Below, piece after piece: positions 7,340 to 14,477 of a DNA stretch of 16,599 bases (its first letter is position 1; each line of letters starts with the position of its first letter). The stretch spans positions 1 through 16,599 of the forward strand of contig JAPXLT010000079.1 of assembly GCA_033809415.1 (NCBI GenBank), written 5' to 3'. Made by a program: the position numbers and the translations under genes. The notes below the pieces were generated by a model. The model was not told the DNA's origin and did no database searches. It worked only from the letters and a program-made list of their open reading frames with translations. The stretch comes from JAQVUB01 sp033809415. GTDB lineage: Bacteria > Verrucomicrobiota > Lentisphaeria > Oligosphaerales > Oligosphaeraceae.

Positions 7340-9382
7340 ATGAATGCCCCAGCTTGCAAGACGATCCGCAATATTGGCATCATCGCCCATATCGATGCCG
7401 GTAAAACCACGCTGACTGAACGGATTCTGCTGGAAACCGGATGCATTGCGGTCCCCGGCGAAGTCCACGAGGGAACGACAACCAGCGACTACCTGCAACC
7501 CGAGCGCGAACGAGGCATCAGCATCCTCAGCGCGGCAGTGAGTTGTCCCTGGAAAAATCACCAGATCAATATCATCGATACACCCGGACATGTCGATTTC
7601 ACCGCCGAGGTGGAACGTTCACTACGGGTGATGGACGGAGTGGTCACGGTGTTCTGCGCCGTGCATGGAGTGCAGGCGCAGTCAGAGACGGTCTGGCGAA
7701 GGGCACGGCGATACGCCCTGCCAACACTGGCTTTTGTCAATAAAATGGATCGGGAAGGCGCTGACTTTAACGCAGTCATCACCCGTATCCGTGACCGTTT
7801 CGGCCTGCCGGCGCTGCCGCTGCAAAGACCGGTCTTCCGTGCAGGAAAGTTTGTGGGAGCGGTTGATCTGCTGAATGGAAAAACCGCGTTTTCCACCGTG
7901 GAGTCACTGGACTGGTTCCGGGATTGGCAGCAGGACCCCGACGAAATCCTCGAATTTGAAGCAGCCTCAGAATATCTTCTCGAATGTCTGGCCGAGGTGG
8001 ACGATGAGATTCTACGCTGCTATCTGAATAATGAGAAGCCGGACGCTTCCTTGCTCCAAGAAGCACTCCGCAGGGCAGTCCGAAAAGGTGCCTTGATCCC
8101 AGTGTTCTGCGGCAGTGCCTTCCATGATCATGGACTGAGTACGCTGCTTGACGCGATTTGCGATTACTTGCCTGAACCGGCCTGGAATCCACAACTTGCG
8201 GGAAATCCCTGTGCGGCAGTGCCAGATGAAAAAAAGCCGGTCTGCGCGCTGGTTTTCAATGTCAGCCGTGAGGACTGGCAGGGCAACTGGGTGGCCGTCC
8301 GCCTCTTTAGTGGAAAAGTCTCGGCGGGGCTGAAACTCCGCAACATGCGCAATGGCCAGGAAGTGACGGTACAGCGGGTTTTGCGGCTGTGCGCCGCCGA
8401 AACCGATGAGATCGAAAGTGCTTCCGCCGGCGATATTGTCGGCCTGGATATCGGTTCTGCGGAATGCCGCACCGGCGACACATTTTGCGAAGAAGGCCTG
8501 GACTGCGTACTCGAGAGCATGAGCTTTCCCGAGCCGGTCGTCTTCATGAATTTTGTTGCCAACCGTGCAGAAGATCAGGCGTTGCTGCAGCAGGCACTCG
8601 AGAAGATGTGCGCGGAGGACCCTACCCTGCATACACGTCCGAATGAAGCCGGAGGGTGGACGGTCGCCGGAATGGGCGAACTGCACCTGGAAATCGTGCA
8701 GGAAAGAATGCGACTGGAGTTCGGACTCGAGACGCGTACCGGAAAACCACAGGTCAGTTTCAAAAGCACCATCACCGCGTGCGCTGAAATCGATAAGGAA
8801 TTTGTCAAGCAACTCGCCCCGGGAATCTTCCGGAGAGCGGGAATCCGGCTTGAGCTGGCTCCGCTGCCTCGAGGCAACGGAACCCAATTGGAAATGTCAG
8901 TCTTGAAGGAAAGCCTGCCGGAAGATTGCCGCGTTGCGGTAGTGCAGGCGATTGAGGAAGTCGTTGACTCGGGTGCCCCTGGTGGACATCCGTTGACGGA
9001 TATACGCATCACAGTTCGCGAGGTTTCGTATGATGCAAACGAAACGTCGGAACTGGCGTTCTTAACTGTAGCCAGGCAGGCAATGATCGAAGCACTCGAA
9101 CTAGCAGGCATGGCTGAGCTGGAACCGGTGATGCGGTTGGAGGTGAGCACCCCCCAAGATCATGTAGGTAACGTGATAGCTGACTTGACGGCACGGCGTG
9201 GTCGCGTTACTGAACTTGACTCGTTGGCTCTTGGGGAAGCTCGAATTGTGGCGCTGGTGCCCTTGGTTGAAATGTTTGGCTACGCATCCGATCTTCGCTC
9301 GATTACCGGCGGAAGGGCGGATTTCGCAGCCGAGCCGTCTTGTTATGAATTTCGACCGGCACCGGCAAAGCTGAACCAGTGA
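7340..9382 (+). CDS. fusA: Translation elongation factor G-type GTPase (divergent)
   Basis: EF-G family GTPase, which drives translocation and/or ribosome recycling. The product is 680 aa against about 700 for standard EF-G. G1 is AHIDAGKTT (about 16-24); switch I reads PERERGISI, with Ser where Thr is usual; G3 is DTPGHVDF; G4 is NKMD; G5 is GSA in FCGSAF. Domains II, III (AGMGELHLEI) and V (PLVEMFGYASDLRSITGGRADF) are canonical. Domain IV is not: the almost invariant GGRGQ(Y/F)GHV tip segment is replaced by APGIFRRAGI. It occupies the fusA position between rpsG and rpsJ. It may be a specialised paralogue (for example recycling-type) rather than the main translocase. The Shine-Dalgarno is weak. 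The gene assignment is firm by position and family; the exact role is not. Confidence 0.88.
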   Translation: MNAPACKTIRNIGIIAHIDAGKTTLTERILLETGCIAVPGEVHEGTTTSDYLQPERERGISILSAAVSCPWKNHQINIIDTPGHVDFTAEVERSLRVMDGVVTVFCAVHGVQAQSETVWRRARRYALPTLAFVNKMDREGADFNAVITRIRDRFGLPALPLQRPVFRAGKFVGAVDLLNGKTAFSTVESLDWFRDWQQDPDEILEFEAASEYLLECLAEVDDEILRCYLNNEKPDASLLQEALRRAVRKGALIPVFCGSAFHDHGLSTLLDAICDYLPEPAWNPQLAGNPCAAVPDEKKPVCALVFNVSREDWQGNWVAVRLFSGKVSAGLKLRNMRNGQEVTVQRVLRLCAAETDEIESASAGDIVGLDIGSAECRTGDTFCEEGLDCVLESMSFPEPVVFMNFVANRAEDQALLQQALEKMCAEDPTLHTRPNEAGGWTVAGMGELHLEIVQERMRLEFGLETRTGKPQVSFKSTITACAEIDKEFVKQLAPGIFRRAGIRLELAPLPRGNGTQLEMSVLKESLPEDCRVAVVQAIEEVVDSGAPGGHPLTDIRITVREVSYDANETSELAFLTVARQAMIEALELAGMAELEPVMRLEVSTPQDHVGNVIADLTARRGRVTELDSLALGEARIVALVPLVEMFGYASDLRSITGGRADFAAEPSCYEFRPAPAKLNQ

Positions 9383-9400
9383 AAAAGGCAAGCACTGAAC

Positions 9401-9718
9401 ATGGCGAAAGACAAAAAACAAACCATTCGAATCCGACTCCAGGCGTTCGAGCATACGATCCTGGATCAATCGACCGCGGAAATCGTGAATACGGTGAAGC
9501 GGACCGGCGCACTGATTGCCGGTCCGGTTCCGCTGCCGACAAGAATTGAACGCTTTACCGTCAACCGTTCTCCCCACGTTGACAAGAAAAGCATGGAGCA
9601 GTTTGAGATCCGTACCCATAAACGGGTTCTTGACATCATCAATCCCAGCAGCCGTACGGTTGACGAGCTTCGCAAGCTCAGCCTTCCTGCCGGGGTCGAC
9701 ATTGTAATCAAGATTTGA
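9401..9718 (+). CDS. rpsJ: 30S ribosomal protein S10
   Basis: Part of the 30S head, and in other bacteria the NusE partner in transcription antitermination. The 105 aa are normal. Seen: IRIRLQAFEHTILDQST (9-25), GPVPLPTRIERFTVNRSPHV (41-60), EQFEIRTHKRVLDI (66-79) and a C-terminal LPAGVDIVIKI. It begins 18 bp after the EF-G stop, where tuf is commonly found in other genomes. This directly joins the str and S10 gene groups. Confidence 0.98.
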   Translation: MAKDKKQTIRIRLQAFEHTILDQSTAEIVNTVKRTGALIAGPVPLPTRIERFTVNRSPHVDKKSMEQFEIRTHKRVLDIINPSSRTVDELRKLSLPAGVDIVIKI

Positions 9719-9731
9719 AGGGAGACTAATC

Positions 9732-10367
9732 ATGAAAAAAGGTCTCATTGGTAAAAAATTAGGCATGACGCATGTCTTTGATGACAAAGGCGCCTTGGTT
9801 CCGGTAACGGTCATCGAGCTGGGGCCTTGCCCGGTCATCGCCACGCGCACCCAGGATAAGGACGGCTACAGCGCCTTGCAGCTCGGGTTCGGCAAAGCCA
9901 AACCGAAGAATTTGAGCAAAGCGGTTCTGGGTAACTTGAAGCCGGCTGGCCTCGAGGAAAATCCACCCAGTGTCATTTGCGAAATCCGGCTGGATGAAGA
10001 CCCCACCCAGAATGTCGGCGACGTGGTCAGCGCAGATGTGTTCGCGGTCAACGAATATGTCGACGTGATCGGACGCACGAAAGGCAAAGGCTTTTCCGGC
10101 GTCGTCAAGCGCTTCAACTTTGGTGGTGGGCGTGCAAGCCATGGCGGTGCCTGGACACGTCGTACCGGTTCCATTGGCTGCCGGCAAAGCCCTGGCAAGA
10201 TTTACAAGAATCGCAAGATGCCCGGTCACATGGGCGATGTTCGCCGCACGGTGCAGAACCTGCTGGTGGTTAGCGTCCGTCCGGAGGAGAACTTGATTTT
10301 TGTGAAAGGCGCCATTCCTGGTGCAACCGGCGGTGTGGTCATCGTCCGTAACGCGGTAAAGAAATAA
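9732..10367 (+). CDS. rplC: 50S ribosomal protein L3
   Basis: Early-assembly 50S protein whose extension reaches toward the peptidyl transferase centre. The 211 aa are typical. It starts MKKGLIGKKLGMTHVFD and contains GRTKGKGFSGVVKRFNFGGG (about 115-134), then SHGGAWTRRTGSIGCRQSPG and NRKMPGHMGDVRRTVQNL. The sequence AAGGGAGA lies just before the ATG, and the gene starts 13 bp after rpsJ. Confidence 0.98.
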   Translation: MKKGLIGKKLGMTHVFDDKGALVPVTVIELGPCPVIATRTQDKDGYSALQLGFGKAKPKNLSKAVLGNLKPAGLEENPPSVICEIRLDEDPTQNVGDVVSADVFAVNEYVDVIGRTKGKGFSGVVKRFNFGGGRASHGGAWTRRTGSIGCRQSPGKIYKNRKMPGHMGDVRRTVQNLLVVSVRPEENLIFVKGAIPGATGGVVIVRNAVKK

Positions 10368-10386
10368 GCGGGGAGCGGCTGCAATT

Positions 10387-11016
10387 ATGGCAACGACATT
10401 AACAGTGAAAAATTTACAAGGCGCCGATACGGACGTCAAAGTCGATATTCAGGAAAACTGGCTCGAACGTGAAAAAGGCGCACAGGCTGTCAAGGACTCT
10501 GTGGTGGCATTTATGGCCCGCATGCGTTCCGGATCAGCTTCCACCAAGACACGTGCCCAGGTAGCCGGCTCCGGCGCCAAACCCTGGCGCCAGAAGGGCA
10601 CTGGGCGTGCCCGTTCCGGCAGTGCCGGAAGCCCGGTCTGGGTTGGCGGAGGTGTCGCTTTCGGACCGCATCCGCGCAAATATCACGTGGGCATCAACAA
10701 AAAGGTCGAAAGACTGGCTCTGAAACGCGCTTTCACCAGTCGCTTGGACGACGGTGACATTGTCCTGGTCGATGAGATTACGATCAACCAGCCGAAAACA
10801 AAGGAAGTCCTGGCTTTTCTGAAGAATCTTCAGCTTGGCGAGAATGTTCTGATTCTGGTTGATGAATATACTGAAAACCTGGACTTGGGCGCTCGCAATC
10901 TTCCTAATGTACTGGTTTTGAAAGCGTCATCGGTGAACACCTATCTGATGCTTCTGTTCAAGAAAATTGTTATCACCAAGGCCGGGCTTGAAGCTCTGGG
11001 CAGCCGTTTGGCGTAA
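10387..11016 (+). CDS. rplD: 50S ribosomal protein L4
   Basis: 50S protein lining the exit tunnel; in E. coli it also represses the S10 operon. The 209 aa are typical. The tunnel loop is recognisable (AGSGAKPWRQKGTGRARSGS, about 59-78, then SPVWVGGGVAFGPHPRKY). GCGGGGAG provides the ribosome-binding site. The stop codon TAA overlaps the AAGGAG that serves rplW. No E. coli-like S10 leader is visible before rpsJ, so autoregulation by L4 in that form is not supported here. Confidence 0.98.
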   Translation: MATTLTVKNLQGADTDVKVDIQENWLEREKGAQAVKDSVVAFMARMRSGSASTKTRAQVAGSGAKPWRQKGTGRARSGSAGSPVWVGGGVAFGPHPRKYHVGINKKVERLALKRAFTSRLDDGDIVLVDEITINQPKTKEVLAFLKNLQLGENVLILVDEYTENLDLGARNLPNVLVLKASSVNTYLMLLFKKIVITKAGLEALGSRLA

Positions 11017-11029
11017 GGAGAATAGAACA

Positions 11030-11314
11030 ATGAAGAGCCCTTACGATGTGGTCTATACCGTATTGATTACGGAAAAGGGGACGAACCTGGCGGACAAATA
11101 CAACAAGTATCTGTTCAAGGTGAATCCAAAAGCCAATAAAGTTGAAATCAAGTCAGCTGTTGAAGCAATCTTTTCAGATGTGAAAGTTTCTTCAGTGAAC
11201 GTGATGAACGTTCTTGGCAAAAAGAAGCGCATGCGCGGTTCCAGAATGGGCAAACGCCCCGATTGGAAAAAAGCGGTCGTGACTTTGTCGGAAGGCAGTA
11301 TCGAACTGCTGTAA
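11030..11314 (+). CDS. rplW: 50S ribosomal protein L23
   Basis: 50S protein at the tunnel exit, docking site for trigger factor and SRP. The frame is open upstream into rplD, but MKSPYDVVYTVLITEKGTNL at 11030 is the family N terminus and AAGGAG at 11014-11019 gives the right spacing. The 94-aa product contains NKYLFKVNPKANKVEIKSAV and ends with the usual basic KKKRMRGSRMGKRPDWKKA segment and a short acidic tail. It is followed by an unusually long 119-bp spacer before rplB. Confidence 0.97.
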   Translation: MKSPYDVVYTVLITEKGTNLADKYNKYLFKVNPKANKVEIKSAVEAIFSDVKVSSVNVMNVLGKKKRMRGSRMGKRPDWKKAVVTLSEGSIELL

Positions 11315-11316
11315 GG

Positions 11317-11367
11317 GGACAGCGATCTGTGAACCGCCTTGCTTGAGCTATGGCGGTTCTGCTGTCC
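11317..11367 (+). promoter_or_regulatory. Two-tier stem-loop between rplW and rplB
   Basis: Outer stem GGACAGC (11317-11323) with GCTGTCC (11361-11367); inner stem AACCGCC (11332-11338) with GGCGGTT (11352-11358). An 8/2 internal loop separates them and a 13-nt loop caps the inner stem. No T-run follows. It begins right after the rplW stop and sits in a 119-bp gap within a tightly packed operon. A ribosomal-protein-binding or processing element is possible. Confidence 0.6.
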
Positions 11368-11433
11368 GGCAGCCTGCAAAAGGTTGAGGCGGATTTCCCC
11401 CGACCTCTTTTACCAAGAAAAGGCAATACATTC

Positions 11434-12261
11434 ATGGGAATCAAAAAGTACAAACCAACGTCTCCTGGACGGAGACAGATGAGCGTCAGCGATTTTTCTG
11501 ACATTACCCGGCAGGGGTCTGAGAAGAGTCTGACGGTCGGCAAGCGCTCGACAGGCGGGCGCAACAACCTTGGGCGGATTACCTGCCGTTTTCGCGGCGG
11601 CGGCGTCAAACGTTCTTACCGTCTGATTGATTTCAGACGCGAGAAAGACGATGTTCCAGCCAAGGTGGCGCACATTGAATACGATCCGAATCGCAGTGCG
11701 CGCATTGCATTGCTGCATTACGCTGATGGCGAGAAGCGCTACATTCTTGCACCGGTCGGCCTGAAACAGGGCGATACGGTGATGAATGGCCCCAACGCTG
11801 AATTCAAGCCAGGCAACTGCATGGCCATCAAGGACATTCCTGAAGGCATCAACATCCACTGCATCGAGCTGGTTCCCGGTCAGGGTGGCAAACTCGTCCG
11901 TTCTGCCGGGCAATATGCGATTCTGCGTGCCAAGGAAGGCAATTATGCGCAGGTCAAGCTGCCCAGCAGTGAAATCCGGCTGATCCATGTCAACTGCCGC
12001 GCCACGATAGGCCAGGTTGGCAATGTCGAGCATTCTAGCATCAACCTCGGCAAGGCCGGCAAAAAGCGTTATCTTGGTCGCCGTCCTCATGTTCGCGGTG
12101 TGGTGATGAATCCGGTTGACCATCCGATGGGCGGTGGTGAAGGCCGCACCTCCGGTGGTGGGCATCCGCGCTCACCTTGGGGACAGCTTGCCAAGGGCTA
12201 CCGTACTCGTAAGCCAAAGAAGGCTTCAAATCGCTTCATCATTGAACGGAGGAAGAAATAA
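11434..12261 (+). CDS. rplB: 50S ribosomal protein L2
   Basis: Core 50S protein needed for subunit association and peptidyl transferase activity. The frame extends upstream to 11350, but MGIKKYKPTSPGRRQMSVSD at 11434 is the family start and AAAAGG lies 11 bases before it, giving 275 aa. Seen: KRSTGGRNNLGRITCRFRGGG (about 37-57), AHIEYDPNRSARIALLHYADG (80s-90s), PGQGGKLVRSAGQYA and NPVDHPMGGGEGRTSGG. The essential His of VDHP is kept; the following Met is a common bacterial variant. The stop TAA overlaps the rpsS ATG by one base (TAATG), indicating translational coupling. Confidence 0.98.
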   Translation: MGIKKYKPTSPGRRQMSVSDFSDITRQGSEKSLTVGKRSTGGRNNLGRITCRFRGGGVKRSYRLIDFRREKDDVPAKVAHIEYDPNRSARIALLHYADGEKRYILAPVGLKQGDTVMNGPNAEFKPGNCMAIKDIPEGINIHCIELVPGQGGKLVRSAGQYAILRAKEGNYAQVKLPSSEIRLIHVNCRATIGQVGNVEHSSINLGKAGKKRYLGRRPHVRGVVMNPVDHPMGGGEGRTSGGGHPRSPWGQLAKGYRTRKPKKASNRFIIERRKK

Positions 12262-12530
12262 TGCCAAGATCAATCAAAAAAGGCCCGTTTGTGGACGCTC
12301 CTCTGATGGAGAAGGTCGAAGCCATGAACCGCAAAAACGAGAAGCGGATTATCAAAACCTGGTCAAGGCGTTCGATGATCCTGCCCGATTTCGTCGGACA
12401 TACTTTCTCTGTGCATAATGGCAAGACGTTCATCAATGTCTTTATCACGGAAAACATGGTGGGACATCGACTCGGCGAATTCGCCGCCACACGCACGTTC
12501 CGCGGACACGGTGCCATCAGCGGAAAATAA
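12261..12530 (+). CDS. rpsS: 30S ribosomal protein S19
   Basis: 30S head protein near the A-site finger. The 89 aa are normal. It starts MPRSIKKGPFVDAPLMEKVE and contains KTWSRRSMILPDFVGHTFSV, HNGKTFINVFITENMVGHRLG and EFAATRTFRGHG. GGAGGA at about 12248-12253 is the ribosome-binding site, and the start overlaps the rplB stop. It is the last gene of the operon here: a strong terminator follows 26 bp later, and rplV and rpsC, which nearly always come next, are absent. Confidence 0.98.
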   Translation: MPRSIKKGPFVDAPLMEKVEAMNRKNEKRIIKTWSRRSMILPDFVGHTFSVHNGKTFINVFITENMVGHRLGEFAATRTFRGHGAISGK

Positions 12531-12556
12531 CACGCTTCATCTCTGATCTATCTATC

Positions 12557-12596
12557 AAAAAAGGCCATTCCTTTCAAGCAGGAATGGCCTTTTTTG
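12557..12596 (+). terminator. Rho-independent terminator ending the ribosomal operon
   Basis: AAAAAAGGCCATTCCT (12557-12572) pairs perfectly with AGGAATGGCCTTTTTT (12580-12595) around a 7-nt loop. It has A-runs and T-runs on both sides, so it could work in both directions and also stop transcription coming from the right. Confidence 0.95.
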
Positions 12597-12597
12597 T

Positions 12598-12621
12598 TAG
12601 GGTGCAGGGGACTGGTGCGGG
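12598..12621 (+). repeat. TAGGGTGC-type G-rich repeat
   Basis: TAGGGTGCAGGGG, ACT, GGTGCGGG: a short, degenerate member of the heptamer family, starting two bases after the terminator, as at 6127-6156. Confidence 0.65.
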
Positions 12622-12635
12622 TTTAAAAAGTGGCG

Positions 12636-12707
12636 CAACCGTCCCGGTTGTGATGCTGCCTTTAGTCTTTTCGGCAACTTCAGATAACTGAATCTCTGTG
12701 AAGTTGC
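12636..12707 (+). other. Non-coding segment with two hairpins
   Basis: CAACCG, TCC, CGGTTG (12636-12650) is a tight hairpin. GCAACTTCA (12674-12682) and TGAAGTTGC (12699-12707) form a second. No open reading frame of note covers them. A small RNA or the remnant of a structured element is possible, but no known RNA family was recognised. Confidence 0.4.
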
Positions 12708-12788
12708 ACTGGCACTATTTTTGTTTTCGAGATGATTCATTCAAGACCCGCTGATACTTATCCGGGTGTTTTTTCGGCGCGAAGCGCC

Positions 12789-13033
12789 ACACAAAAATAA
12801 CCCCGGGTGAGGAAGCGCGGAGCGCGACGCAACCCGGGGTGGGAACTCCCCCAAAAACCGCGCCCGGAGGGCGCAACAACAAGTAGAAATGGACTCTTCC
12901 AGTTGCTCAAGGCTTCGACAAGACTGCGTTTGTGCCGCCCTCCGGGCGCTGGTTCTTGGGTACCGTCCACCCCCGGTTCCCTCGCCCTCCGGGCTCGGTC
13001 ACCGGGGGTTATTATTGTGCAGCCCTCCGGGCT
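12789..13033. repeat. REP/REPIN-like palindromic cluster
   Basis: Two inverted copies (12789-12810 and 12999-13020) match at 19 of 22 positions. Each is also half of a local hairpin: ACCCCGGGT (12800-12808) with ACCCGGGGT (12832-12840), and ACCCCCGGT (12969-12977) with ACCGGGGGT (13001-13009). Short palindromes of the GCCCTCCGGGC type occur at 12860-12874, 12936-12947, 12983-12993 and 13021-13033. The 250-bp block looks like a non-autonomous palindromic repeat element. No REP-associated transposase is present in the window. Confidence 0.7.
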
Positions 13034-14032
13034 AAGAGGCGCCCCTTGCATTTTCACAAAGAAAAAGGCAGGAACTAGTCGAATAAAAATTTGTTTTTTA
13101 GACGAATTATCTTTGTAACTAAGGCATCCACGGGGATAGCAATCAGAAGACAAATAAGTAGTCCCCATGCGGTCACAAGAATTGGATTCCTTGGAAAATA
13201 TAAAATGGGTTGGAAGATAAACTTGCAACTTCCAAAGAATATGCAATGAATAAACCACATCAGGAGGGAATATTTCCCAATGGGAATCAGAATATTTCTG
13301 ATAATGTCCAGGCGTATATTTTGAAAAATCCAAATAATCGAGTAAATGAAAAGAGGAGCATAAATTATATCGAGGCTGATTTTAAAAATCGGGGTTATAT
13401 GTATAATTGGAAAGCAACAAAACGTTAAGATAAACCTTGGTTGGACAATACGTCCCAAGAAGGATAAAATTATACACAGACAACATAAAAAGATTTTAGC
13501 AACTCTTTGTCTGCAGTAGCTGTCATTGAATGCGTCAAGTTTTTGAAATAAATCATGTTTTGCAAAAAGATAGCCTATTAGCACGATAGGAAACCAGTTT
13601 TTCGTTATCACCAACAAGGTGTTCATCAACTTAAATCGCGAGCCAACTAAATCAAGGCAGCAAGCAAGAATAAACGGAATTCCCAACAGTGCAATGGTAA
13701 AGTTGATATGCAACTCATCAGTGAATAGCATTGTAACAAAAGGTAGTAAGAGCATGAATGTATAATAGAAATATACGTACCAACAGAATACCATCGTTGG
13801 CAACGACAGAGCAAATAACTCCCGAACAAACTCCATAAAAGAATAGCGGTAGTCTGATAGAGTTACAACAATAACAGCAAACGGAAGAAAAATAGTCCAA
13901 TATGTAATAAGTATGTCCGTAATTTTTTGAGTGAGTACCTCAACGTCTTACTAGACGAAAAAAAATAGAAATAACCTGACAGAAAGCAAAAAATGGAGAC
14001 GCAGAGGTACGAAGAACTACGAAGATGGATAG

Positions 14033-14036
14033 CTAA
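14033..14036 (+). repeat. Target-site duplication, left copy (CTAA)
   Basis: CTAA immediately precedes the IS end CCCAACTTCCCC at 14037 and is matched by CTAA at 16155-16158 directly after the right end. A 5-bp reading (GCTAA) is equally possible because the terminal G is shared. Confidence 0.75.
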
Positions 14037-14359
14037 CCCAACTTCCCCAAATGCGGTCGATTTTTGAGCATTAGTTCTCCTTGAAATTGTAGCAACTAAT
14101 ATTTTCTTTTTACGACTTGCATTCTGTGTAAATCANNNNNNNNNNGGGATAGGCATCCAGCCACCATTCAGGCATGTAGAAGCGGATATCCAAGAGCACA
14201 ATCGCCTGGGGGTCCACTGTCAGGAGTGCCTCGAATTTACGGTCAAATTCGGAGAAGTCATAATCGTCCAGCCCCTTCCAGATATGTTCGAGATAGGCAT
14301 CCAGAACATACGAATGAAAACCGACATTGGTCATGGCGCTCATGCGCTCATATTCCTGG
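14037..14359. other. Chimeric scaffold insert at the IS left end
   Basis: 14037-14135 is the first 99 bp of the IS and recurs exactly at 14360-14458. Between them are 10 Ns (14136-14145) and a glycoside hydrolase fragment (14146-14359). Removing 14037-14359 leaves one intact IS with matched CTAA flanks. The segment is therefore a scaffolding artefact caused by a multicopy IS. Confidence 0.85.
14146..14359 (-). pseudogene. Fragment of a glycoside hydrolase (beta-galactosidase/GH42-like), misplaced
   Basis: An open 71-codon stretch on the minus strand with no start or stop: it enters from the IS end at 14359 and runs into the Ns. It reads ...MTNVGFHSYVLDAY... WKGLDDYDFSEFDRKFEALL... DPQAIVLLDIRFYMPEWWLD AYP. 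The series 'novel position, WKG, YDFSEFDR, then a strand ending P-E-W-W' resembles the start of the TIM barrel in large beta-galactosidase-like hydrolases. The family call is tentative. It appears to come from another locus where a second IS copy interrupts this gene. Confidence 0.5.
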
Positions 14360-14456
14360 CCCAACTTCCCCAAATGCGGTCGATTTTTGAGCATTAGTTC
14401 TCCTTGAAATTGTAGCAACTAATATTTTCTTTTTACGACTTGCATTCTGTGTAAAT

Positions 14457-14477
14457 CATGCTATTTTATGTAGCATG
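14457..14477 (+). promoter_or_regulatory. Hairpin masking the transposase start codon
   Basis: CATGCTA (14457-14463) pairs with TAGCATG (14471-14477) around a 7-nt loop. The ATG start (14475-14477) is the last part of the stem, and no clear Shine-Dalgarno is present. Similar start-site hairpins limit translation from read-through transcripts in other IS elements; here this is an inference. Confidence 0.55.

Noticed and set aside
12709..12725. Second sigma-54-like motif (TGGCACTATTTTTGTT)
   Set aside because: The -12 element has GT instead of the essential GC, and no plus-strand gene follows.
12758..13333. 191-codon minus-strand open frame
   Set aside because: It reads through the REP-like palindromes and overlaps the end of the acyltransferase in another frame; repeat-derived peptide, not a gene.
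13990..14030. GACGCAGAGGTACGAAGAAC segment looked like another dispersed repeat
   Set aside because: It translates in frame as part of the acyltransferase across the reconstructed IS site, so coding explains it better.
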